Shown in pieces: positions 23,090-33,849 of a stretch of 64,000 bases of DNA. The notes below the pieces were generated by a model. That model was given only the letters and a program-made list of their open reading frames with translations. It had not been told where the DNA came from and searched no databases. The position numbers and the translations under genes were made by a program. Every line of letters starts with the position of its first letter. Positions within the stretch are counted from its first letter, which is position 1. This DNA is from Flammulina velutipes (Eukaryota > Basidiomycota > Agaricomycetes > Agaricales > Physalacriaceae), in assembly GCA_011800155.1 (NCBI GenBank), contig CM022374.1, forward strand, positions 558,001-622,000, in the 5' to 3' direction.

Positions 23090-24979
23090 TCACATGTACA
23101 GTGTCACCGACCTGTCTGTCAATGCTGAAATTCACAGTGAGCAAAGTTATCTAGAAAAACTGGGAGATCTACTGACGTATGTTGTTGATATTGATTTCAA
23201 GGCCTTCCTCCTTGAGGGCAAGCAATCTTTTCATCGTGGCCGATGCTTCAATCCTCTGGCTCACCATACCTGGTAAGTCAGATAATGGGACCTTATGTAT
23301 CGGATCATATTTGGTGAACATGAGGTCCCGTTTCCAATCCTGCGTGCGATGGCAATAGACCTCGAGGGTCTGTAACGTGCGACTCGACCAACGAGAAACA
23401 ACAACGGGCATCATTTCTGACCTTTCAGTGCAAAATTCCAGTAAATCACACTGGGTGTGCAAGACAAGTGTTCGTAGCTTAGGAAGACGTGTTATCAGGG
23501 ACTGGGAGGCACTCCGCCATAAGTCGCCCAGTTTCATCCTGGGAACGGTGAGGTGAACAACATCTTGGAGTAGGCAGAACACAGAATCCCAATCGAGTGG
23601 CAGATTGAAAATGTCACAGGGAAGGAGTTCGAAGTGAGAGATAGAATAGTCATGTTGGGAGAGGAATTCAACCAGCCTGCGAGGTGTTGCATTGGCAACA
23701 AAGAGATGAGTGAGTGCAGGATACTTGGTATGTTTGAGAAGATCCAGAGGGTAGTTGACTGTAAGTGAGGTGATGCTCGAATGTACGAGAGGTTCGTGAG
23801 TAGGGACAGGACCAATATCAATGGTTCCATGATACTCGGGATTGAGTATGTCATTGTTGCCAAACACGACAAGCTGACAGAGGTTGGGACAAGCAAGTAA
23901 CAGCGAGCGCACAATATGAGTTGAGTGGGTGCCGAAGAAGACTGTGAGCTTGGACAAATTGCCCCAGGGGAATGGAAGTGCTGCAGTTTGAAGGACACTC
24001 GGGCACTGCCGAGAACATTCTTGCATAGAGATAGATAACTCATGGAGTTGAGGGCAGATGCTGAAGGGCGACAGTGCAGCTGTGAGATCGATGATTTCGT
24101 CCTCAATTACATCGTCTCCTCTCCTCCCACGGAATGTCATGTGTAGCGAGATAGATAGCTTCTTGAGAATGGGGAGATCTCCAAGGTGGGTGATGCCGAG
24201 GGTGACGAAGGTGTCCTGCGGTCCAGAAATATGGATACTTTCCCAGCGAGACGCATGCTTCACGAGGGATTGGATACAAGGATTGGGCCGGTCTGCGCGA
24301 CCAAGGTTGAGGGAAAAGTGTAGAGGCACTCGTCGAGACAAACACAAAGCGTCATCTAGAAAGGGCTGCTGCAAACTAACGTCACGCAACGACTTGGACT
24401 GCCGGTATCCTAAGACATCCGTTGGAAAAGGCTGTTCCATACTGACGTCGAGTGTCGACCAGTATGAGGGCGAGTCATGGAGGATGTTCCTCCAACGATG
24501 ACAGACAGCTGACAGAATCCACGGAATAGGCTTTCTTGAACCCTGCAAGCTGTAGCCCGGACGATTGAATGGCGGCAAACTTTCATCAAGACAGTGGCGG
24601 AATATATTGAGCATGATTTCGGGTGGCAATACGTGAATGTGGATGATAATGCGGCGATGCTGCGTGAGGAAGGACTGTCCTGCCTGACGTTCTTCCTTGA
24701 GCTGGTGCAACAGGTCCTCGACGCGAGCAATGTCCGCATCGCACTCCATGAGCTCGTTCTCCACAGCGCATACGAAGGATCTAATGTCGTCTTCTACCTT
24801 GGCAGAAAGGTATCGGTACATTGACGCCTCAATTTGAAAGTGTGCAGCATATGGAGATGGGCGATTTATGCGACGAGATTTCTTCTCTGCAGGCAGGCCG
24901 CAGCGAGAGCAAGTTGTTTCTAAAGCATTATTTTAGTATGTTGGAAAACGAACGAATGTTTGTGCAACGTACTTTTCAT
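23090..24979 (-). CDS. F-box/LRR-type protein 3
   Basis: Exons are 24979-24973 (7 nt), 24919-23177 and 23124-23090 (594 residues). The F-box is P-P-E-I-M-L-N-I-F-R-H-C-L followed by W-I-L-S-A-V-C-H-R-W-R-N-I. The N-terminus is T-C-S-R-C-G-L-P-A and the end is D-R-S-V-T-L-Y-M, as in the two relatives. It is more diverged than genes 1 and 2 and has an insertion after the F-box that repeats a short segment (about residues 165-190, S-L-x-x-V-S-L-Q-Q-P-F). It is convergent with F-box gene 2. SCF receptor function is inferred from the domain. Confidence 0.85.
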
Positions 24980-25596
24980 CTTGACAAAAGAACGTTGAAT
25001 GATGGTGGCAAGAGGCAGCTTACGCCTGCCGGCCTGATTCTTGTCTTCCTGCCATCACCATCTTTTGTTTCTTTTGAGCTGGCATCGACTTGTTCATTTG
25101 GGCATCCACACTGTGTCTATATTCCCATATGATTGGGATAAGTGGCGAGCAGCCTACTGACGAGATTCGTCGAAAACACTCTCAAGTGAGCTTACATATC
25201 TCTAGTTCAGGCGGAGCTGACTGTACGCAAGATAGACTACACGTACTTGATTCTGTTGATAGAAATGAATGGTAGTTTCTCCCAAACTATCCCGTACATA
25301 CCAGTCGCCTTCAAGTTGTCACTTCGGGCTACCACTATTGACTCATTTCGACGACCTTCATTTCATTGGATTACGCAGGCCGAGCTAGCGCTGAACGCTC
25401 GAGATGATGGAAGCACTTCTATGCAGTCGTCAGGAAATCAGCAGCCAATGGACATCTATCTTTAGATTCTACGGGGCCAAATCGAGTGTGGCGGTGTCGA
25501 TCGGAATGTTCTGTTTATAAACCCAGCTCTCCCCAATTTCCTTTCCTTCCCACCATCATACCGATAGTACCCCTACACTCTAACACACCACTAAAC
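24980..25596. promoter_or_regulatory. Divergent promoter region, F-box gene 3 and orphan copy 2
   Basis: About 620 bp. The last about 140 bp, with the TATA box at 25514-25521, is strongly similar to the region upstream of orphan copy 1 (974-1115). The rest shows nothing recognisable. Confidence 0.5.
25514..25521 (+). promoter_or_regulatory. TATA box of orphan gene copy 2
   Basis: TTTATAAA is 76 bp upstream of the ATG at 25597 and lies in sequence shared with the other copy. Confidence 0.55.
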
Positions 25597-26049
25597 ATGT
25601 TTTCTTCCATTAGCTCCAACCAAGCGTCTCTTCCGACTTTCGTTCGCTGCAAGGCCACTCAGCGCGGACTCGAGGTTCAGAATATTCGCCAACAGGAGCC
25701 ATCCACAAAATCACCCGTCGACGTTAACGTTACGGTAAAAGCTCGTTGTCCTTCGCCCATCATCGCTCCAGTGTTCGTTGGACGGTTTGCGGCCCAGGAT
25801 GCGGCACTAAAATTTGAGGCAGTCGAGCAGATACTGACCCCTGTTTCTCTTGCGCGGGCGCAGAGGCAGACAGCGATTGCTCTTGACTGCTTGGAGGGTA
25901 AGAGGCCTGATAATCTAGCGACCTCCTCCGACTGGGATACTTTGCTGTTTTTGGAGGATATCGGGGAGATGACGACTGCCGTGCCAGTTGTGCGCAGTGC
26001 CTTCTCCGTGTACGTTTCTCGCTTCAGGAAGTTTGTTGACGAGATTTGA
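25597..26049 (+). CDS. Orphan protein, copy 2 (full length)
   Basis: A single-exon frame encodes 150 residues. The N-terminal half matches the copy at 563-973. The C-terminal half (from R-Q-T-A-I-A-L-D-C-L-E-G) is present only here and includes D-W-D-T-L-L-F-L-E-D-I-G. No signal peptide, membrane segment or known domain is seen. Conservation of both coding sequence and TATA promoter between two loci suggests it is, or recently was, an expressed gene. Function unknown. Confidence 0.6.
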   Translation: MFSSISSNQASLPTFVRCKATQRGLEVQNIRQQEPSTKSPVDVNVTVKARCPSPIIAPVFVGRFAAQDAALKFEAVEQILTPVSLARAQRQTAIALDCLEGKRPDNLATSSDWDTLLFLEDIGEMTTAVPVVRSAFSVYVSRFRKFVDEI

Positions 26050-26289
26050 TAGCTTTTCTTCTGGATAAAATAATTTTGCGGCTTGCTTTTCTTTCGCCGC
26101 TCTTTTTCTGATTCAAAATTGGTGCGTCTTTTTTTACAGTCCCCTCTTTCTGACGGTATTTTCCAGGTTCTGGCTCGTTGGGAAGTCCCTTTTGGCATTC
26201 ATGGCACTGGCAATCGTTTGGGCTCCTACTTTTGACAGCGACGACTTGAGGATGGCGGTGCGTGTATCCCTTGGTGCGGGTACACATTC
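26050..26289. other. 3' flank of orphan copy 2
   Basis: T-rich sequence, probably 3' UTR, leads into the degenerate repeat array. Nothing else was seen. Confidence 0.4.
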
Positions 26290-27420
26290 ATGGTTATATC
26301 TGGGGGCTCCGAGTCTGGCAAGCTCGTTTCCATGTCCCGTTGCATGGTATCCCTTGAAGGCAAGGATTCAATTTGGATTCTAGGCGAGCAATGGTTTCGA
26401 ATCTGGGGGTTTCGAGTCTGGCAAACTCTATGCGTCGTTGCTTTTGGCGCTGTGATTGGGATGGACGGATATGTTTGAGATTTTTTGGGGGTTCTAAACG
26501 TCTTGAGGTTCTCTTCGGTGGCAGCTGAAGAGGCCCCAAGCCGCACTTTCCTACCCGTGAGTCATGTATACCTTTTGTGCTATCCTTTGAGCTGATTACT
26601 ATCCTTCCGGGAACCGGGAGTATTCGGCTGACAGATTCTTGCTTCCATGGACCGTGGCACTGGCAATATCTTTGGACTCCTACTTTCGGCGGTGACGACG
26701 TCGTGAATGTTGGCTCGTGCATGTATCCCTTGGTGCTGGGACATGCTCATGAACTGTTTCTGGGGGATCTGACTCAGAGCTTGGCAGGCTCCTTGGTAAT
26801 GTGCCGTTGTATGGGATGTTTTGGAGGGCGGGAAGAGCGATGTAGAGCGGCCTGTGACGGCGCGTTCGGAACCTGGGGGCTCCGAGCCTGGCAAGCTCCT
26901 CACCATGTACCGTTGCATGCGACTATCCGGGCGAGAAAATGTTTGGAATCTGGGGGCTTTCAAGTCTTTTTCTATGTGTCGTTGCTTTTGGCGCTGCCTT
27001 TGAGTATATCTTGGTGCAGGAATATGTTCAAGATTCTGGGGGCATGGACCCATAGGCTTTGGGGCTCTCTTTGGCTGTCACTGAATAGGACCCAAGCCTC
27101 AATTTTTTTTTACCGTTGCATAACACCATCGGTGAACTCGATTTTGATATTGAGCGAGAAAGCGTTTTGAAATCTGGGGGTTCCGGAGTCTTGCAAGCTT
27201 TTTCACATTGCGTCGTTGCTTTTGGCGCTGTGTTTGGGTACACCTTGTTGCAAGGATATGTTCTGGGGGCTTCCGTGGGCTTGGGGTTCTCTTTAGCTGT
27301 CACTGAACAGGGCCCAAGCCTCGCTTTTCTGAAATCCATGAGTAACATCTACTTTTTTGCTGTTATTCAAGCTGATTACTTTGGGCATGGCGCGGGAATA
27401 AGTTCGGGCTCTCTTTAGTG
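26290..27420. repeat. Degenerate tandem repeat array, about 250-300 bp units
   Basis: The words TCTGGGGGCTCCGAG, CTGGCAAGCTC, GTCGTTGCTTTTGGCGCTG and TTGGGGCTCTCTTTGGCTG recur in the same order three to four times with many differences. Examples are near 26300, 26400, 26870, 26950, 27170 and 27260. Open frames cross parts of the array on both strands but disagree between units, so coding is unlikely. No terminal repeats or target duplications are seen. It looks like an old local expansion between orphan copy 2 and F-box-type gene 4. Confidence 0.6.
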
Positions 27421-27584
27421 ACAACCGGAGAGGTCTCATGTGGTCTGTTTATGTTTAACTGTACATATATACGTGTTTTATTGGTATAATCGGAATCATA
27501 TTGCCATCCCACTTCGTTCAAGCTCCCTAAAGTAAAGGACTCGGACATCGGACCGGTATTCAAAGCGCCTCTTTAACCACGATC

Positions 27585-28532
27585 ATGTCAACTCCATTCA
27601 ACGACTGCCCAGAGGATATCGTCCGAATTATCCTAGAGGAAGCTGCTCTATCCTGTCGCAAGACATGTCTCACTCTCATCTCGCTTTCACGCGAAACCCG
27701 TAGATGGTTCGTTCATCCACGTTCAACATCGAGGAACTTTATCCTCAAATGAGGCAGGATAGAACCAATACTCTATCGAGAGGTGTCCCTTTCAGACTCT
27801 GCTACTGCTGTACTCTTCACGATATGCGCACGCCGACGGAACGATGCCGCCTTCTTTTCCCGAACCGTTCGCGTCCTCCGCGTTGATATCGTTCTCTTCG
27901 CACTGCTCATGGAAAACATCCTAGCACTTTGCACGGGTATATCATCATTGAACCTCACGCTCTTCTCGGACAGCAGGACTAGTCGGTATACCAAAGTCCT
28001 AGACATGCAACACTTGTCTTCACTAGAATCTCTATCACTCATCAATCCTTTGGACGACCGAGTGGACCTTGATAGGCTTCCTCCGAATATCACTCACCTC
28101 GCTGTCCTTTATATGGAATTGTATGTTGGTGGAATTGCTAAACGTATCATGGGGGTTCTACGGGAGCGTCCGTCCATCACTCATATCTTGTATGGACCAG
28201 GGGTCTACGCATCACTCCAGCACAACGCTGGATCCAGCGGTGGACTCGTTTCGATGCTCGCAGAAGATCCACGCCCGCATCTGCGGGTGCTGGTCGTACT
28301 TTGCAGTCAAAATGTCAGTCGATCGGGTGAGGATCCGGATGCAGAGGCTATTCGGAGGGTCGGGGAAGAGGTTGCGCGCATGCGAAAGATGGAGCCGCGC
28401 CTTGTTCCGGTGAATTCTGAGAAGAGGTATTTTGGGAGGATGAAGAGTATGTTGGATGTGGATTTGGATAAGGATGATGTTTGGGAGATGGCGGAGGATT
28501 TCTTGGGAGCGGCTCGGGATGAGGTGACATGA
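27585..28532 (+). CDS. F-box-like/LRR protein 4
   Basis: Exons are 27585-27706 and 27758-28532 (298 residues). The short N-terminal F-box-like segment starts with C-P-E-D-I-V-R-I-I-L-E-E-A. After splicing the junction reads R-R-W-I-E-P-I-L-Y-R-E-V-S-L, a block typical of short basidiomycete F-box proteins. Leucine-rich sequence follows. It belongs to a different subfamily from genes 1-3 and has neither the 7-nt exon nor the CxxC start. SCF receptor function is inferred. The unspliced frame from 27783 would miss the F-box. It converges with the next gene, 153 bp apart. Confidence 0.75.
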
Positions 28533-28685
28533 TCATGGTTTGTTATTGAGATACGTATGGTATTAGTGCAGGTGAAAGCAGTTTGATAGCAAGGCAGCAG
28601 TGCGATAGACAAAAAGTAAGTGTATGACGGCGAGCTATCATTATGATAGTCACATCCGGGGTTGAATAGTTGAATGTGGTGGCGA

Positions 28686-29778
28686 TCAAGATGCACTGAC
28701 CCCCATTCCGGCCTTCAGTCCTTGAACGGTTTGTTTGAAGCGTTGGAGAGTATCCTGCACCTTTTCGTTCATGGTGTTGAGCCACTCTAGAGGGATCACT
28801 ATATTTGGGCCTTGCTGGTTGGGCGAATTAACCAGGTATACTTGGTATTGAACGAGGATGACCTGGAGAACGTTAGAGCGGTTGCTGTGGTAAGTCTTAG
28901 TTTGAAACGTACGGCGAGGGTCATATTGTACACGAGTCCGTCGTCGTTGAAGAGGAGATAAAGCATGGGGAGGATGCCTTCGAGCTCGGGGATCTGCCGC
29001 TTGAGTTGAGAGAGCGTTGCCCAGTATTGTTGGCGGTCGTGCTCAGGAAGTGACACGGGGGTGAGGGAGGTGGTACCTAGGGGATAGTCAGGATCTGCGG
29101 AGAGCAAGAATGGCTATAGCGTACAGTTTTGGGCGAAATCCCTCTTCATGTCGGATAGGTGGGAGGATACCCGAAAGAGGTCATTTGTGGCGTCTTGGCT
29201 GGGAAGCCCGGAAGGGATTTGGAGGAGGGGTAGCATAGATTGGGTGGCAGGCATGGGAGAATCTGCAGAGGAGGACACCTGGGGAGTGTGTTCCGGGCTA
29301 GAGGGACTGTAAATGGTTGTGTGGCGCGACGGATGATATACACGTACGTCGCTGACCCTCGGGCGGAGTCAATCTTGAGAAGTTTCGATAGTTTGTTTGT
29401 CGCATCGTCGAGTTGTTCTTGGAATTCCTGGCGTTGTTGATTGTAAGCCCAGGCAGGGATATTCGGCTTGTGCTCCTCGAGCTGGTTAAGCCCACGCTCG
29501 GAAGTTGTGATGCGATGACGCTGCTTTATGAGTTGCATCCGTATGCGCTCATCCAAAGGGAGGCGGGAGGGGGTGCTACTACGGCTAGAAATAGACGCGG
29601 CGCTGCTCGGTGCCTGTATAGTACTATTAGCTCTACAGCGATTAACAGCGCTTGACGGACTCACGGTGAAGCTAATGGGAGTCGATGATGATGAATCGCT
29701 GACCAGGGACATCCCATCGTGATTTGGGTGATCCCAGTATGGTACTGTGGCGGGAACTGGAGCGTGAATGGAAGACAT
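28686..29778 (-). CDS. Coiled-coil orphan protein
   Basis: Five exons are proposed: 29778-29665, 29613-29348, 29297-29125, 29076-28913 and 28862-28686 (297 residues). All introns are GT-AG, 48-51 nt, and the frame is kept throughout. The N-terminus is Ser-rich. The middle is a likely coiled coil (R-M-Q-L-I-K-Q-R-H-R-I-T-T-S-E-R and Q-E-F-Q-E-Q-L-D-D-A-T-N-K-L). The C-terminal half is more ordered, ending in W-L-N-T-M-N-E-K-V-Q-D-T-L-Q-R-F. The family is not recognised. The second exon-exon junctions were chosen by frame, since alternative acceptors are nearby. Confidence 0.7.
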
Positions 29779-30280
29779 GACAGCGTAGATGGGACGGGAT
29801 TGAGCAATGCAGGGGAAGATACGGGGCTAGATAGACTTTAAGAGGCAAGGCGATGAGGAAATTGAGGACTGTGGCGCTGGGGATGATTTATAGAGGGGAG
29901 AACAAGGGCATAGATCGAGAACAGAAGAAGGACAGGCGTATCTGTATTTATATCCGTCATCTCCGAGCAGTAATACGTCCGGGTCATGGGAATCTGGTGT
30001 CCACACAGACTGAGATTGGCCTTGTGTTTCGTGACTTTGTTGTGAATTGATTGAGAGTTGGTCACTTGCCAGTTGGCGAGAAGTGTGGCGTCCGTAAGGC
30101 GCAGTAAGGAATTAGTGGCTAGCATCCGCAACAATTTAGCATCCCAGAGTGTTGTCCAGTTCAGCGTGAGAGCGCGAGCTCAAAAGGACCCGCTTTGAGT
30201 TACCTTTTTGGGAAAAACATGGCAGGCACGCGGCACGCCCTTGTTGACCATCGACGACGACCACGACGGTGACTGCGAGC
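29779..30280. promoter_or_regulatory. Divergent intergenic region
   Basis: About 500 bp between the start codons of the coiled-coil gene and the Whi2-like gene. It must carry both promoters. No clear site was recognised. Confidence 0.4.
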
Positions 30281-31380
30281 ATGTCTTCGTCGCCAATAAC
30301 GCAGGTGTCCCAGCACCAGGTCGCCCACCACCACAATCTTCAGCCACAACTGCTCACCCGTCTCCATCTCGACCTTCGTGGCAAACGCTTCCAAGTCGAT
30401 CGCGAAACAATCATGAACCTGCCAGAATCAGTCCTGCTCTGCCTCTTTCCAAATGGCCTCGTGTTGAGCAGACAGGCGGATAGTCCAGATGGAGAGGACG
30501 AGGAGGAGGTTTACGCCGTTGACGTGCGTTAATCATCCTTCGACTTTTGTGCGGCCACTGACCATACTTTGTAGTTTGACCCCGACTGCTTTTCATACGT
30601 TCTCTCCTTCTTCCGTACCGCCTCTGAAAAGTTCTATGGATTGGACGGTGTCCCGGGCCTCTTTGCCGCGCAACAACAGTTACTGGAAAATGCTCCCTCC
30701 CCGGAGTTCATGCCCAGCCAGAACCCGCTCGTCTCAAAACAGGCTATCATCGTTCTCAGGGAGGAGCTCGAATACTTCAGCATTCCCACTAAAGGAAGCC
30801 TCTCTGCGACGGACGATGCTGGCATTGCCAACCAGCCCATGGTTGATATGAAGCGACAGTGCGGCGAGTGGCTCATGGACAAGAAGAATATCTTCACGGC
30901 CTTGCAGCGGAATGTAAACAAGGAAAACAACATGGCTGAGCAACATCTTATTGATATGTTGTGCATGAGGTGTGTCCTTTGGGTTTGGCCCGGTGAATGA
31001 GCGCTAACTGTGGCACAGTGGGTTTGACAGGGAAGATGAGTGGGGTTTCCGCGCCCTTGAGCCCTCGAGGTGTTGCATATCGTCCATCGCCCTGGTCCTC
31101 CTCAAGACGGGCATTACACATCATACCAACGGCGAACACCCTGTCGAGGTCGATTACCAGCAGATGGCCACCGCACAAAAGTTGTTACTATTTTGGAGAA
31201 AGCCGGCGGTAAGTCATCGCGTGTTCTTGTATCCACTCGTCTTACGCCCGCCTTTAGAGGAAGTGCTGGTGGGATGGAATTGAGGTCGAGGTCCCCAACG
31301 AAGCTGGCGTGAAGCTATGGGCTCGACGAGTATGGACACTGGAACTTAGTTTGGTGAGCTCTTCTATACCTGTGGTTTGA
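30281..31380 (+). CDS. Whi2-like BTB/POZ-fold protein
   Basis: Exons are 30281-30523, 30575-30969, 31019-31208 and 31258-31380 (316 residues). The N-terminal half has the KCTD-like BTB core seen in yeast Whi2: F-Q-V-D-R-E-T-I-M-N-L-P-E-S, L-L-C-L-F-P-N-G-L-V-L-S and F-D-P-D-C-F-S-Y-V-L-S-F-F. In yeast Whi2 acts with phosphatases Psr1/Psr2 in stress response and restrains TORC1 under low amino acids; that role here is inferred. The C-terminal domain ends W-A-R-R-V-W-T-L-E-L-S-L. The last residues are uncertain, because a GT donor follows at once and an alternative last exon is possible. Confidence 0.75.
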
Positions 31381-32849
31381 CTGCGAACTGATAGTGGGAT
31401 AGATATAATACGCACTTTTGCTTACTTCCATGGATATTATATACCAAACGTCCCGTTTGCGGGAACGTCGTTCATGCTACATCCTGAATCTTAAGTGGAT
31501 ACGTAGTGATCGTTGCCAGAATTGGGAAATTACGATCGACTTTCCTTCTTACCATCATCCTCTGAATGTTACAAGGCGCAAGTATAAGGTTGTCGACCCG
31601 TTTTGTCTGCTGCAGCTCACCAGCCTTTCAGTCGCCCATCCACTGCGTGCCGGTCGGGGTAAAATCTGGACATGTTCAACTTCATCGAAGATTTCTGGGC
31701 GAACCTATGGATTTTCAGGCGGGGTTGCCTCTAAACGCTGGGCATCGATATCGAGCCAATGTCTTTGCTGCCTTGCAAAGGAGCAGACTCTCGTCTCCTC
31801 ATCTTACCCTAATACCCTTTGCTTTATGAGACTGTCTTGGAGGACCAAATGAATCACCCTGGAATATGGCCTCCTCATCCAAGGAAACCCAGGTAAGTGT
31901 TTCTTTCCTCTTGCTCCTTTGTGTCTTTACCTTTGGATGACAGGAAAATCTTTCACTCCAGACTACCTACGTCTCCGTTTTCTCGAAGCCCTTCCTATTC
32001 CTTCGCCACTCGAAACGCCATCTGTACACCAAGCACGACGTCCTTGCCGTTAATGTATCACAAACTCTTTGTCCTAGTGCCATTGTGTCACATCCTGCAG
32101 TTTTGACGAACTCTCGCCTGTTGATCTGCCATGCGACACCCGTGCGATACAAACCCTTGGTCATATCATAATCCCGACAATAGGTTTGTCATGAATCCAC
32201 CTTCCGTGCCAGAAATTATTCGACGTGAGTCCTATGTCTCTTCATTCAACCAGAATATGGACTCAAACACGTCGACAAGGTGGTTGTTGTATCAATCGCT
32301 CCTCCCTGTTTCGCCCTTCAACGAGGTCAAGAATATTGTGTCTTCGTTTGGCGGAAATTTCAGAGATATGTATCGCTATATTCATCACCGAGGGAGTCAA
32401 CATGGCCTCGGACGCACGATTTTCGTCATCGAAGCAGTCAAGAGAGCGCACTCTCCGAAATCACTAAATAAACGCTGTTCGCAATATCACTTCGGACATA
32501 AGCTGGTGCAGGGCCTTGATATTAATATTCCTTCGACAACATGCATTCTCATCGCTACGACTCGCCTAAAGTCTCCTACTTCGATATCGCTTGGAGTTGA
32601 CCTGGATACAAATGTCCACCATCTCAGTTCCTACAACGTCCCGTCGCTTGTCACTACATCTGGAAACCATTTGCACGGATAGCTCGAAGATCTTCGAAGA
32701 CTCTGTCACGATCCGGGTCGTTCGTTGTTAGCCAACACAACTCGAGGGTGACTGCTTGAATCATGGACTCATATAGTCTTGTCGGAGGGAGGTAAGTTCG
32801 ACTTGGTCCAGATGGCGAAGGGTAATAGCGGGGCACTCAAATAGCACAG
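31381..32849. other. Region with broken coding stretches, no intact gene
   Basis: Several runs of 30-70 codons read like protein but are cut by stops or frame changes. Examples on the plus strand are 31670-31720 (D-M-F-N-F-I-E-D-F-W-A-N-L-W) and 31860-32165 around a possible GT-AG intron at 31892-31943. A minus-strand run at 32840-32650 (T-L-E-L-C-W-L-T-T-N-D-P-D-R) resembles the end of a basidiomycete F-box protein. I take this as a graveyard of old gene pieces; no product can be named. Confidence 0.35.
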
Positions 32850-33409
32850 ATCGAATGGGCGGAGAGGATGCCTGTCCGATACGAGGCTTCTGAAGGACCC
32901 AATCGCCTGCGTCTTACTATATTCCTTCCGGGGGAAGCAATCCGACTTTCAATGCCTTCCTCCGGTTGGATGATGCCAGGATCGCAACCGAGCATTCACT
33001 CTCTCCAATAGGTCTTACAAGACTTTGGACACGTTTGGAAGGCGTGAGCCGGATGATGGTTGTTTTGATCCTAACGTAGGTCGGGGTTCGAGTTCTGCAC
33101 GCTTGAAGTCAACGCTGGTAAGTGATATATTGCTGCGCATGCTGGCATCCACTGATTATTCTTAGCGTCCGTGGTTGATTTACCGATTGGAGGTTCCGAT
33201 GAGGAGATGGAGCTAGAATTGCTTGCCACTGAGGTTGATTATGACGCGGGCGCCACTGATATACTGATGCATGATGGTATGTCTGTATTGTATACTATAA
33301 GTGTACTACTTCTGTTCAAGGTAGAGTTTCGCTCCCTCAGAGTCCGGGTTCTAGTAGCCTACATGAAGTTCGGTCAAACTTGGAATCCGAGGGCGATGCT
33401 TGGCGATGA
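32850..33409 (+). pseudogene. Remnant or 3' part of an unknown gene
   Basis: The 3' end is coherent. One exon ends E-F-C-T-L-E-V-N-A near 33110, and the next (about 33168-33276) has V-V-D-L-P-I-G-G-S-D-E-E-M-E-L. After a 44-nt GT-AG intron the frame runs from 33321 to a TGA at 33407-33409. Upstream (32850-33010) the plus strand reads L-R-L-T-I-F-L-P-G-E-A-I-R-L-S but meets a stop near 33010, and no start is found. It is either a decayed gene or one whose 5' exons I could not resolve. Confidence 0.35.
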
Positions 33410-33849
33410 CCAGGCGATTTTGGGAGCGTGCCATTAGCGCGACCATTGTATTGAATGGACCAAAGCATGTTTCAAAAGAGTTATTTCCACGATTTGTGAT
33501 GGGCAGCGGGGTCGGTACAAATATGCATAAATGAAACCAATGGCCCAATTAGATCGCGTAATTGTTCCCTTTTCACTACCACCAACGAACCGTCATTTTC
33601 TATTTATTCCAGACGGTGGCGTTCACGTTCATTCTTTCCACATCCAAAGCCTCTTGCCAGCTCTTTGCTTGCGCCATCTGCCCATTCCAACAGCTTTCGA
33701 CGCTTACGGCTAGCACCGTCACGGAGACAGCTCAAATTAGCCATATTAGCTGTCCTTTTGGCGCCCACAGAGCCTATTATTGATGAACAGGGTATTTAAC
33801 CACTAGAGAAACGACTATACGAGCTTCACCTTTTGCATACACCTACACT
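33410..33849. promoter_or_regulatory. Intergenic, promoter of the 10-exon gene
   Basis: About 440 bp without a supported gene. A possible TATA-like GGGTATTTAACC lies at about 33790, some 60 bp upstream of the ATG at 33850. Confidence 0.4.

Noticed and set aside
26577..27170. 197-codon plus-strand frame
   Set aside because: It runs through the degenerate tandem array, starts at a non-ATG codon and is not kept in the other units.
33075..33095. Second B-box-like word GGTTCGAGTTC
   Set aside because: It lies in a coding-like exon and no tRNA fold can be drawn.
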